Assembly: GCF_003315295.1 (NCBI RefSeq)
Contig: NZ_QNRI01000001.1
Coordinates: 62,001 to 126,000, forward strand
Length of the DNA: 64,000 nucleotides
Source: Paraliobacillus ryukyuensis
Lineage (GTDB): Bacteria > Bacillota > Bacilli > Bacillales > Amphibacillaceae
Direction of reading: 5' to 3'
The position numbers were made by a program, and so were the translations under genes. The stretch's first letter is position 1; the number at the start of each line of letters is the position of its first letter. Positions 39,408 to 46,954 of this stretch are shown here, in pieces. The notes beneath the pieces are model-generated. The model was given only the letters and a program-made list of their open reading frames with translations. It searched no databases and was not told where the DNA came from.

Positions 39408-39556
39408 ATACCAGCTCCGTGCAGTCAGCAAATGAGGTCGCTTTCCGAAGGCATCGCCTCAGCTAACTTTCGTAGCAAAAACCGCTACGAAAGTGGATCT
39501 TCGGCTGATGCTATTCCTTCAGGAGTCTCCCCATTGCTTCCTTCACTTTTTAAACA
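39408..39556 (-). repeat. Interspersed structured repeat, copy 3 (inverted)
   Basis: On the minus strand it reads GGGAGACTCCTGAAGGAATA, CAGCCGAAGATCCACT, a perfect hairpin TTTCGTAGC...GCTACGAAA, then GTTAGCTGAGG and GCCTTCGGAAAGCGACCTC. The order equals that of copies at 12.3 and 21.5 kb. It lies in the nfo-yqfT gap. An open frame of 64 codons across it is not a gene. Confidence 0.75.
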
Positions 39557-39648
39557 ACGTATAAATTAAAGAAAATAAGATGCAATGTTCGTGTTTTATT
39601 AAATAGAAATAAATTATGAAATCGACTCACATACCAAGCATTAAGTTT

Positions 39649-39693
39649 AAACCTCACTATCGATGGTCTTTCATCGTTATAGTGAGGTTTTTT
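39649..39693. terminator. Bidirectional terminator between nfo side and yqfT
   Basis: AAACCTCACTAT (39649-39660) with ATAGTGAGGTTT (39679-39690) forms a 12-bp stem, extended by CGATG/CATCG, and followed by TTTT. It can serve leftward yqfT and any rightward transcript. Confidence 0.85.
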
Positions 39694-39710
39694 CGACTTT
39701 AGTGACTTTG

Positions 39711-39995
39711 TTAAGAAAACCAACCTTCAACACCATACTGTTTAATTAACTGGTTAAATAAACGTTGGGCTTGTTTTGCAGTATTTAGATCCGTTATTTG
39801 AGCCAGTTTTTTAAACATTTTCATTCGATCAGATTCTAATAGGGGATTGAGTTCATTTGCGTGCAGAAAAGATGCAATCTGCACTGCTTGTTCGGACGTA
39901 ATGACTACATCATATTGCTTGGCATAGTGAAGGAGTTCTGTCGAAGTAATACCTTTTAACTTTTTCTTTATCATCTGTTGAACAAATCCTTGCAT
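39711..39995 (-). CDS. yqfT: DUF2624-family protein YqfT
   Basis: A small helical protein of 94 residues (MQGFVQQMIKKKLKGITSTE, LLHYAKQYDVVITSEQA, AQRLFNQLIKQYG). This fits the DUF2624/YqfT family found next to nfo in B. subtilis. On the minus strand the ATG at 39995 lies eight bases after AGGAG. The GTG at 40001 is too close to it. The function is unknown. Confidence 0.75.
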   Translation of the reverse strand: MQGFVQQMIKKKLKGITSTELLHYAKQYDVVITSEQAVQIASFLHANELNPLLESDRMKMFKKLAQITDLNTAKQAQRLFNQLIKQYGVEGWFS

Positions 39996-40142
39996 GACCA
40001 CCGCTCCTATAAATTATTCCTATTCTTTCTTATCTGTATGCAACAATAGCTTGAAAAGTGTGTATTAGTTGCAATTAATTAGAATCTACGTTAGGATATC
40101 AAGCTATAGGAAGAATAAGGACATGCAGGAAGGAGTAAGCAC

Positions 40143-40844
40143 ATGCGTAGAGATTTTACTGTTGCATTGTTAGCAATTGTATCAACCATAGCAATTATCT
40201 TCATACTCTCATTCAAACATTACCAAACACAAATTGATGCACTTACTACCAAAAATAAATTTTTAATGCAACAAAACGAACAATTAGAAGCAGAAATATC
40301 ATACAATGAAAAGACTTTGATTGATCTTGAAAAAACTAATTATCTTGATTGGGCAAGTTTAGAAACTACCGCGAAGAGTTTTACCGAAGACAGTAGTGGA
40401 AATTTTAAAACTTCTTGGGGAATATATTTAGCGAATGAAGCAAAAAAGTATGCTATTGATCCTTACTTAGTATATGAATTATTAAAAGTTGAAACAGGTG
40501 GTACGTTTAATCCTAAGTTAGTTGGTCCAGAAACAAAATATGGACATGCTTACGGTATGTCGCAATTTATGAAAAATACTGCACCATGGATCGCTGATAT
40601 GGCAGGTTTACCATACGAGGATAAGTTACTATTAGACCCTTATTATTCCATCCAACTATCGATTTGTTATCTTGATTACTTGCATCACGAATATGGCAAT
40701 TGGGATGAGGCATTAACTGCTTATCACAGAGGTATAGCAGGCATGGAAGCTTATAAACAAAAAAATGGTACAGCGAAAAGTGACTATGCCTTAACGATTC
40801 AGCAGAATGCAAAAACACATCGTACAGTCGCTTTTGCAAACTAA
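40143..40844 (+). CDS. Membrane-anchored lytic transglycosylase (SLT domain)
   Basis: This 233-residue protein has an N-terminal signal anchor (about residues 7-26) and a short coiled coil (about 33-60). A GH23 transglycosylase domain follows, with the catalytic glutamate in LLKVETGGTFNP (about residue 118). It then has HAYGMSQFM and the closing AYHRGIAGMEAY. Such enzymes cleave the glycan strand of peptidoglycan to 1,6-anhydro ends. The start follows GGAAGGAGTAAGC. It has no obvious counterpart in the B. subtilis order at this locus. Confidence 0.88.
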   Translation: MRRDFTVALLAIVSTIAIIFILSFKHYQTQIDALTTKNKFLMQQNEQLEAEISYNEKTLIDLEKTNYLDWASLETTAKSFTEDSSGNFKTSWGIYLANEAKKYAIDPYLVYELLKVETGGTFNPKLVGPETKYGHAYGMSQFMKNTAPWIADMAGLPYEDKLLLDPYYSIQLSICYLDYLHHEYGNWDEALTAYHRGIAGMEAYKQKNGTAKSDYALTIQQNAKTHRTVAFAN

Positions 40845-40924
40845 TTGGAAGATATTCGCCAGGGTGAAATCTTAAAAAAACCGCAAACTATAAAGGCACC
40901 TCAATAAAGGAAAGTGGGGGTCTT

Positions 40925-41356
40925 ATGATGGAACAAAATAATGAACAGCGTAATAGTCATGTGGAAGATGCGCCAAAATTTGGAGAAGATGAGAAGGCTG
41001 CAACAGATGCATTTGCACAGCATGCGATGATTCAAGGAGACATGAATGGATACAATCGCAGAGAATTTGACGAAGAATATGCGCAAGAAATGACTGCAGG
41101 TGGGTTTAATGAACCTATTACTACTGATCCAGAAACAAAGCAACGAGCAGAAGTTGATTCAAAAACTGGTTTTGGTTGGTTTGGTGTAGTTATGGCAATT
41201 GCTTCATTTTTCATCTTACCTGTGTTTTTTAGTATTGGCGGGATCATCTTAGGATTTATGGCTAAGCGTAATGGCGCAGATATACTGGGTAACACAGCGA
41301 TAATTGCTGGTGCGCTGTCATTTATCATCACATTGTTTATCGTTCCAATGGTTTAG
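40925..41356 (+). CDS. DUF4190-like small membrane protein (YqfX-type)
   Basis: A 143-residue protein with an acidic, polar N-terminal half (about 1-85) and two transmembrane helices at the C-terminus (about 90-113 and 122-142). Between them lies the short basic turn GFMAKRNGADILG that is typical of DUF4190-like proteins. The ribosome site is AGTGGGGG before ATG 40925 (an ATG at 40928 is equally possible). Its position resembles yqfX in B. subtilis. The role is unknown. Confidence 0.75.
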   Translation: MMEQNNEQRNSHVEDAPKFGEDEKAATDAFAQHAMIQGDMNGYNRREFDEEYAQEMTAGGFNEPITTDPETKQRAEVDSKTGFGWFGVVMAIASFFILPVFFSIGGIILGFMAKRNGADILGNTAIIAGALSFIITLFIVPMV

Positions 41357-41362
41357 AAATTG

Positions 41363-41393
41363 AAAGGAGCTACATAGCGTAGCTCCTTTTTTG
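41363..41393. terminator. Bidirectional terminator
   Basis: AAAGGAGCTAC and GTAGCTCCTTT form a perfect 11-bp stem with a 5-base loop and TTTT on the plus strand. It lies between convergent genes. Confidence 0.9.
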
Positions 41394-41717
41394 TTAATTG
41401 TATTGAGGGAATAAATAAGTTACTTTAGTTTTAAGGTTAGATGGATGAATGGATGGATTTAATTGTATGAAATCATTGCGAACTTTGGTTAAATCATATT
41501 CGGTTAGGTTTGGATTTAATTGATCAATAACACTTATAAATGTATCTTGTTCCTTCATTTGATAGGACACAACATTAAAACTGATTTGGTTTTTCGTTTC
41601 TGATAGTTCGCCTGTTAACGGCTCATTCATCGATGAATTGTTTGTTAAATCTACTATAACACTATATAACAGTAAGAATAATAAAAAGCATAGTATAATT
41701 TTTTTGGAAACAATCAT
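41394..41717 (-). CDS. YqfZ-like secreted LysM-type small protein
   Basis: A 107-residue protein with a signal anchor (about residues 4-24) and a C-terminal part (QDTFISVIDQLNP ... FIQLNP ... VTYLFPQYN) that has the look of a LysM module. I chose the ATG at 41717, nine bases after GGAG. B. subtilis YqfZ, a sporulation-linked LysM protein, lies in this neighbourhood. The assignment rests on weak similarity and place. The stop lies directly at the shared terminator. Confidence 0.65.
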   Translation of the reverse strand: MIVSKKIILCFLLFLLLYSVIVDLTNNSSMNEPLTGELSETKNQISFNVVSYQMKEQDTFISVIDQLNPNLTEYDLTKVRNDFIQLNPSIHPSNLKTKVTYLFPQYN

Positions 41718-41798
41718 AAACTCACGCTCCATCCAGGTGAAACTTTTATGATACACAGACCGTATAATTAAAATAAGAGGAAAAAGGGTGGTGTGAAG

Positions 41799-42434
41799 AT
41801 GTTTTTAGATATTAGCTGGATGAGTTTTGTCATCGTAGGATTAGGAACTTTATTTATGGTGGGAGAACTATTAGTCAACATGCGAGGATTATCAGCCATT
41901 TTAGGTTTTGGATTTATTGCAATATATTTCTTAAATTATTTAGAACCAGGCATGTTTATCATTATGCTTATTATTTATTTAATTGGATTATTACTCATTA
42001 TTATCGATGGCAAAGTAATTAACGATGGAACCCTAGCCACGATAGGTGCTCTTTGTATGATTTTCTCAGTGGGGTTCAGTTCGCCAAATTGGACAGCTGG
42101 ACTATATGCTATTTCTGGTGTGATTATTGGGGGGGTAAGCTCACTTTTTTTCCTGAAAGTTTTTCCAAAAAGGAAGATGTGGGGCAAACTAGCATTGCTT
42201 GATCAACTAACAGAGGAGAAAGGGTACAGTACCATGAATAAAACCTATAAAAGTTTAATTGGACATGAAGGGATAACACTAACTGATATGCACCCAGTAG
42301 GAACTGTTAGAATTAATCAACAAGACTATAGTGCTGTTTCAAATGGGCAATGGATTGAAAAGAATAAAGCAATTGTTGTGAAACAAGTGGATGGTACAAA
42401 GATATTAGTTGAACCAATCTATAATAAAAAATAG
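41799..42434 (+). CDS. Short NfeD-family membrane protein
   Basis: The 211-residue protein has four transmembrane segments (about residues 5-105) and a C-terminal OB-fold (LIGHEGITLTDMHPVGTVRI, AVSNGQWIEKNKAIVVKQVD). That is the protease-less NfeD1b/YuaF-like layout. I chose ATG 41799, eight bases after GGGTGG; a GTG at 41793 is too close. Members pair with flotillins, but no flotillin gene adjoins here; FloA is 25 kb away. Confidence 0.8.
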   Translation: MFLDISWMSFVIVGLGTLFMVGELLVNMRGLSAILGFGFIAIYFLNYLEPGMFIIMLIIYLIGLLLIIIDGKVINDGTLATIGALCMIFSVGFSSPNWTAGLYAISGVIIGGVSSLFFLKVFPKRKMWGKLALLDQLTEEKGYSTMNKTYKSLIGHEGITLTDMHPVGTVRINQQDYSAVSNGQWIEKNKAIVVKQVDGTKILVEPIYNKK

Positions 42435-42465
42435 ATTGGGTGTAATAGGGCAAAATAAAAAATAG

Positions 42466-42506
42466 AAGAACTATACTGATATGATATCATGTATAGTTCT
42501 TTTTTA
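42466..42506 (+). terminator. Terminator after the short nfeD gene
   Basis: AGAACTATAC (42467-42476) and GTATAGTTCT (42491-42500) form a perfect 10-bp stem followed by TTTTTT. Confidence 0.88.
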
Positions 42507-42532
42507 AGGTAAAAGCCCTTAAAAATTATTGG

Positions 42533-42599
42533 TTATAGTAACATTAAACTACTTATTTATCCAAATTAAACCAAAATAAGTACGTCCACTTGCTATAAT
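42533..42599 (+). promoter_or_regulatory. Promoter with possible Pho-box repeats before the Na/Pi transporter gene
   Basis: TTATAG, TTAAAC, ATTTAT and TTAAAC begin at 42533, 42544, 42555 and 42566, an exact 11-bp period. A TATAAT lies at 42594-42599. The hexamers match the PhoP consensus only partly and lie further from the -10 than usual. Confidence 0.35.
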
Positions 42600-42711
42600 G
42601 TTAATTCTATGTAAATTTTCATTAAAAAACTTTACATATAACCAATAATGACTTAATAATAAGAAGGGTGTTTTATATATTTTTTAATTTTTAGAAGGGA
42701 TGAACATCTAG

Positions 42712-44355
42712 ATGCAGATTGACGTACAGACACTTGTATTTGAATTTGTGGGTGGTTTAGGTATTTTCTTAATTGGACTGAAGTTTATGGGAGAAGGACT
42801 ACAGAAGTCCGCAGGGGACAAGCTTCGAGATATTCTAGACCGTTTCACAAGTAATCCTTTTATGGGAGTATTAGCAGGAATTATAGTTACCGTATTAATT
42901 CAAAGTAGTTCTGGAACCACCGTGTTAACTGTTGGATTGGTTAATGCCGGTTTTATGACCTTACGCCAATCCATTGGTGTAATCATGGGCGCCAATATTG
43001 GAACAACTGTTACTGCATTTATTATCGGTGTAGATATCGGTGCCTATGCTTTACCAATTTTAGCAATTGGGGCATTTTTATTATTTTTCTTTAAAAATAA
43101 TCGGATTACTTATGTAGGACAAGCTATCTTTGGTTTTGGTGCTCTGTTCTTTGGCTTAGAGTTAATGAGTTCCGGTATGGAACCATTACGTGAAGTACAA
43201 GCTTTTAAAGATTTAACGGTTAGTATGAGTGATAATGCCGTTTTAGGTGTGGTTATCGGCACTTTATTTACATTTATTGTCCAAAGTTCTAGTGCAACAA
43301 TTGGTATATTGCAAGAGTTATTTAATGCTGATGCCATCAGTTTAAAAGCTGCTTTACCAGTGTTATTTGGTGATAATGTAGGTACAACTATAACTGCTGT
43401 TCTGGCATCAATTGGGGCAAGTATTGCGGCTAAGCGAGCAGCCTATACACATGTTATTTTTAATTTGATTGGGACTACCATCTTCATTATTTTAATTGTT
43501 CCTTTTAATGAACTTGTCCTGTTTTTGCAATCACAACTTCATTTAAATGATCCAATGACGATCGCATTCGCACATGGAACGTTTAATGTTACAAATACAA
43601 TTATGCAATTCCCGTTTATAGGAGTGCTTGCTTTCTTAGTAACGAAATTGATCCCTGGTGAAGATACATTAGTTGAATACAAACCAAAGCATTTGGATCC
43701 AATTTTCATTCAACAATCTCCATCTGTGGCACTTGACCAAGCAAAAGAAGAAGTACTTCGTATGGGGGAATATGCACACAAAGGGTTAGAAGAATCTAGT
43801 CAGTACTTAAATAATCACAATCAAAAGCATGCTGAATTAGCTTTACAAATTGAAGGGGCTCTTAATAACCTAGATAAAGAGATAACGCATTATTTAGTTC
43901 AATTATCAGGAACTTCATTTTCAGAAGCTGAGAGTAACAAACACTCCGCTTTACTAGACTCTGTGCGAGACATTGAGCGAATCGGTGATCATTTTGAGAA
44001 TATTATAGAATTAATTCAATATAAAATTTCAAATAAAGTATCATTAACAGCGCAAGCCAATATAGATTTGAATGACATGTTTGATCTGACGGCCATTACA
44101 TTAAAACAAGCGATTCAAGCATTGGGGGATATGGATCGTGAAGCTGCATTAGAAGTTGTTCATAAAGAAAATCAAATTGACCAAATGGAACGTACTTTCC
44201 GTAAAAAACATATTATTCGTTTAAATGAAGGTGTATGTGATGGGGCAGCCGGTATCGTATTCGTTGATATTTTAAGTAATTTAGAGCGAATCGGGGACCA
44301 CGCAGTTAATATAGCTGAAGAAGTGCTTGACGATAAAAACTCAAATCCACAATAA
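42712..44355 (+). CDS. Na+/phosphate cotransporter with PhoU-like domain
   Basis: A 547-residue protein with eight to nine transmembrane helices carrying two QSSS repeats (LIQSSSGTTVL near residue 63, FIVQSSSATIG near 190), MGANIGTTVTA and FGDNVGTTITA. The C-terminal cytoplasmic part (about 340-547) is PhoU-like, with LLDSVRDIERIGDHFENI and LSNLERIGDHAVNIAEE. It probably imports phosphate with sodium, with the PhoU part sensing or gating. This complements the ATP-driven Pst system in the same window. The ribosome site is AGAAGGGATG. Confidence 0.9.
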   Translation: MQIDVQTLVFEFVGGLGIFLIGLKFMGEGLQKSAGDKLRDILDRFTSNPFMGVLAGIIVTVLIQSSSGTTVLTVGLVNAGFMTLRQSIGVIMGANIGTTVTAFIIGVDIGAYALPILAIGAFLLFFFKNNRITYVGQAIFGFGALFFGLELMSSGMEPLREVQAFKDLTVSMSDNAVLGVVIGTLFTFIVQSSSATIGILQELFNADAISLKAALPVLFGDNVGTTITAVLASIGASIAAKRAAYTHVIFNLIGTTIFIILIVPFNELVLFLQSQLHLNDPMTIAFAHGTFNVTNTIMQFPFIGVLAFLVTKLIPGEDTLVEYKPKHLDPIFIQQSPSVALDQAKEEVLRMGEYAHKGLEESSQYLNNHNQKHAELALQIEGALNNLDKEITHYLVQLSGTSFSEAESNKHSALLDSVRDIERIGDHFENIIELIQYKISNKVSLTAQANIDLNDMFDLTAITLKQAIQALGDMDREAALEVVHKENQIDQMERTFRKKHIIRLNEGVCDGAAGIVFVDILSNLERIGDHAVNIAEEVLDDKNSNPQ

Positions 44356-44511
44356 ATATGTAAAGGGGGTTACCCCCTTTACATATATGTTTAAGCTACA
44401 TTGCATATTGAAGAAAAGAGAGAACGAATAAGAGTTTTTCAAAAAAGTCTTGAATGATTTTGATGTACATGCTATATTATTCTTGTTGCAAAAAAGATTT
44501 CCATAAACATA

Positions 44512-44540
44512 TTGACGAAAAAAAGTATACGTGTTATATT
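44512..44540 (+). promoter_or_regulatory. Promoter of the tRNA cluster
   Basis: TTGACG at 44512-44517, 17 bases, and TATATT at 44535-44540, 32 bases before the first tRNA. Confidence 0.7.
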
Positions 44541-44572
44541 ATATATCGTCGCTTCACATAGTACTCAATTAT

Positions 44573-44647
44573 TCCACAGTAGCTCAGTGGTAGAGCTATC
44601 GGCTGTTAACCGATCGGTCGCAGGTTCGAATCCTGCCTGTGGAGCCA
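44573..44647 (+). tRNA. tRNA-Asn (GTT)
   Basis: Acceptor arm TCCACAG/CTGTGGA, the D-arm GTAGCTCAGTGGTAGAGC, anticodon loop CTGTTAACC with GTT, T-arm GGTTCGAATCC, and an encoded CCA end. Confidence 0.97.
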
Positions 44648-44651
44648 ATAT

Positions 44652-44728
44652 GGCGGTGTAGCTCAGCTGGCGAGAGCGTACGGTTCATACCCGTGAGGTC
44701 GGGGGTTCGATCCCCTCCGCCGCTACCA
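44652..44728 (+). tRNA. tRNA-Met (CAT), elongator type
   Basis: Acceptor GGCGGTG pairs (with G-T) with CGCCGCT; anticodon loop GTTCATACC carries CAT; T-arm GGTTCGATCCC; CCA encoded. The paired first acceptor base pair argues against initiator tRNA. Confidence 0.93.
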
Positions 44729-44760
44729 TATTTATAGTAATTTTACCATGAAAATAAAAT

Positions 44761-44837
44761 GGCGGTCGTGGCGAAGTGGTTAACGCACCGGATTGTGGTT
44801 CCGGCATACGTGGGTTCGATTCCCACCGGTCGCCCCA
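44761..44837 (+). tRNA. tRNA-His (GTG)
   Basis: Starts GGCGGTCGTGGCGAAGTGG, anticodon loop ATTGTGGTT with GTG, T-arm GGTTCGATTCC, and ends CCCCA with CCA encoded. Confidence 0.96.
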
Positions 44838-44848
44838 TTACAAAGATT

Positions 44849-44925
44849 GGACCCTTAGCTCAGTTGGTTAGAGCTATCGGCTCATAACCGATCGGTCGCA
44901 GGTTCGAATCCTGCAGGGTCCACCA
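44849..44925 (+). tRNA. tRNA-Ile2 (CAT, lysidine-modified)
   Basis: GGACCCT pairs with AGGGTCC. The anticodon loop CTCATAACC carries CAT, but the acceptor and D-arm are those of Bacillus tRNA-Ile2, whose C34 becomes lysidine to read AUA. CCA is encoded. Confidence 0.85.
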
Positions 44926-44942
44926 TTTATATAGCATCGTAC

Positions 44943-45035
44943 GGAGGAGTACCCAAGTCCGGCTGAAGGGATCGGTCTTGAAAACCGACAGGGGCTTCAC
45001 GGCCCGCGGGGGTTCGAATCCCTCCTCCTCCGCCA
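44943..45035 (+). tRNA. tRNA-Ser (TGA)
   Basis: A 93-base class II tRNA. Acceptor GGAGGAG with CTCCTCC, anticodon loop TCTTGAAAA with TGA, long variable arm GGGGCTTCACGGCCC, T-arm GGTTCGAATCC, CCA encoded. Confidence 0.96.
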
Positions 45036-45086
45036 TATTACATAATATTAAAAGTTAATTGGGCTATAAGTTAGACATAACATTCT

Positions 45087-45159
<73 letters not shown>

Positions 45160-45164
45160 TCTTT

Positions 45165-45195
45165 AAAACAAGCATTTTTAATGCTTGTTTTTTTG
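45165..45195 (+). terminator. Terminator of the tRNA operon
   Basis: AAAACAAGCAT (45165-45175) and ATGCTTGTTTT (45181-45191) with loop TTTTA, then TTTT. Confidence 0.92.
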
Positions 45196-45209
45196 TGCGC
45201 ATAAATATG

Positions 45210-45242
45210 GGCTCTATACTGAATGTGTTGTTCTTGATTTAT
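45210..45242 (+). repeat. Solitary ISL3-type terminal repeat
   Basis: GGCTCTATACTGAATGTG at 45210 and the following TGTTCTTGATTT match the left end of the IS remnant at 21048, apart from a 3-base gap and two substitutions. No transposase or partner end is seen nearby, so this is probably a decayed relic. Confidence 0.6.
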
Positions 45243-45341
45243 ACCAATGTATTACATGTCCAACTTACTAATATGTTTAGTTCACTTCAAAACAGGAAAC
45301 ATACTTGTAACAGATATTATTAATATAAAGGAGTTATCGGT

Positions 45342-46001
45342 ATGACTCGTGAAGAAAAAGTACAAAAAGCGATTCAGCTTGTTAAAGAACAAAAACAAAA
45401 TTTATTACACAAAGAAAATATGCAAAATGAAAAGAATAATATGCTCACAGATGAAGTGGACAATGAATTATCGAATTATGACAACCATCCAGCTGACCAA
45501 GGTTCAAATCTGTTTGAACGTGAAAAAGATATGGCGCTAAATGAATTTACAGAACAACAGATGAACGAGGTTGAGCAAGCTTTAGCAGATATTGATCACG
45601 GTACTTATGGATTATGCAACGTATGTGGTAAAAAAATTGCTGGTGATCGATTGTTAGCTATGCCAACAACGCAATATTGTATTGATCACGCAACAGACAA
45701 TGAAAGAATTAATGGTCGACCTGTAGAAAATAATATATTTGAAGAATCCATTACAGCGAATGATGACACATATGAAGAAGACGAGGAAACTGGATTTGAT
45801 CGAGAGGACACGTGGCAAGCGGTAGGTCAGTATGGTTCCTCGAATAGTCCATCAGATTTTACTAATCCAAAAGCTGATTATGAAGAAATGTATATCGATT
45901 CCGAAGAAAGAGCAGGTAAAACAGAACCGACTGATCGACTCGCCATAGCAGATTTTGAAGGCGATAATCAGCTAAATCAAGAAAAAAAGAAAAAAAAGTA
46001 A
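45342..46001 (+). CDS. yteA: YteA-like TraR/DksA zinc-finger protein
   Basis: A 219-residue acidic protein. The N-terminal helical part (about residues 1-80) is followed by the DksA/TraR-type finger GTYGLCNVCGKKIAGDRLLA with YCIDHA (about 90-125). A long acidic, low-complexity tail ends in polylysine. YteA-type proteins are frequent in spore formers, and the function is not settled; RNA polymerase binding is inferred from the DksA relation. The start follows AAAGGAGTTATC. Confidence 0.82.
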   Translation: MTREEKVQKAIQLVKEQKQNLLHKENMQNEKNNMLTDEVDNELSNYDNHPADQGSNLFEREKDMALNEFTEQQMNEVEQALADIDHGTYGLCNVCGKKIAGDRLLAMPTTQYCIDHATDNERINGRPVENNIFEESITANDDTYEEDEETGFDREDTWQAVGQYGSSNSPSDFTNPKADYEEMYIDSEERAGKTEPTDRLAIADFEGDNQLNQEKKKKK

Positions 46002-46071
46002 GTTTAACCAAGACACAAAAAGTAAATATATATTATGTAGGGAAAATAGTTCAGATATTAAAGCAGAAAAG

Positions 46072-46100
46072 TTGCATCGTTGTAATGGCTTTGATAATCT
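46072..46100 (+). promoter_or_regulatory. Possible promoter of sodA
   Basis: TTGCAT at 46072-46077 and TAATCT at 46095-46100 are spaced by 17 bases, 70 bases before the sodA start. The -10 match is modest. Confidence 0.35.
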
Positions 46101-46169
46101 AATTAATAGAAGAAAAACGAATTTTTTGTGAACGTTTTTCTTACATAACTATTTAAGGAGGAATTAATC

Positions 46170-46781
46170 ATGGCAAAATTTGAATTACCAGAATTACCCT
46201 ATGCATATGATGCATTAGAACCACATATTGACAAAGAGACAATGAACATTCACCATACGAAACACCATAATACGTATGTAACAAAATTGAATGCTGCCTT
46301 GGAAGGTCATGCGGATCTACAAGAAAAATCATTAGATGAGCTACTTTCTGACTTAGATAGTGTACCAGAATCTATTCGTACAGCTGTACGCAATAATGGT
46401 GGTGGACATGCAAACCACAGCCTTTTCTGGACATTACTTTCACCAAATGGTGGCGGTGAACCAACAGGAGAACTAGCTGATAAAATTAACGCTACATTTG
46501 GTAGCTTTGATGAATTTAAAGAAAAATTCAAAACTGCAGCTACTGGCCGTTTCGGATCGGGCTGGGCTTGGTTAATCGTTGATAATGGTAACCTTGAAAT
46601 TACAAGTACACCAAACCAAGACACACCAGTAATGGAAGGAAAAACACCTATCCTCGGTATTGACGTTTGGGAGCACGCTTATTATCTTAAATATCAAAAC
46701 AAACGTCCAGATTACATTGCAGCATTCTGGAATGTAGTAAATTGGGATGAAGTTGCTAAATTATATCAAGCAGCTAAATAA
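46170..46781 (+). CDS. sodA: Superoxide dismutase (Mn/Fe type)
   Basis: This enzyme of 203 residues has the metal ligands in [10 protein letters not shown] (His near 27), HANHSLFW (His near 82) and [19 protein letters not shown] (Asp and His near 163-167). The pattern [10 protein letters not shown] with the nearby Gly/Gln context favours manganese, as in Bacillus SodA. It dismutates superoxide in the cytosol. The start follows AAGGAGGAATTAATC. Codon choice suggests high expression. Confidence 0.97.
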   Translation: MAKFELPELPYAYDALEPHIDKETMNIHHTKHHNTYVTKLNAALEGHADLQEKSLDELLSDLDSVPESIRTAVRNNGGGHANHSLFWTLLSPNGGGEPTGELADKINATFGSFDEFKEKFKTAATGRFGSGWAWLIVDNGNLEITSTPNQDTPVMEGKTPILGIDVWEHAYYLKYQNKRPDYIAAFWNVVNWDEVAKLYQAAK

Positions 46782-46793
46782 GTGAAATTAATC

Positions 46794-46831
46794 AAAGAGC
46801 TAAGCGCTACGAGAGTGCTTAGCTCTTTTTA
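46794..46831 (+). terminator. Terminator after sodA
   Basis: AAAGAGCTAAGCGC (46794-46807) and GTGCTTAGCTCTTT (46815-46828) form a 14-bp stem with one wobble, followed by TT. Confidence 0.9.
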
Positions 46832-46954
46832 TCGTTTTAAAGTAATCTACTTTAAAAGATGTAAATAATTTTCTTATTTTTTCTTTAGTTTTAAATACAG
46901 TATATCTCGTTTTCTTTTGTTCACAATAGAAGTAGAACAAAAAGGAGACAAATT

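Noticed and set aside
39375-39569. 64-codon open frame in the nfo-yqfT gap
   Set aside because: It lies across the inverted interspersed repeat, has no ribosome site, and its codons are set by the repeat's structure.
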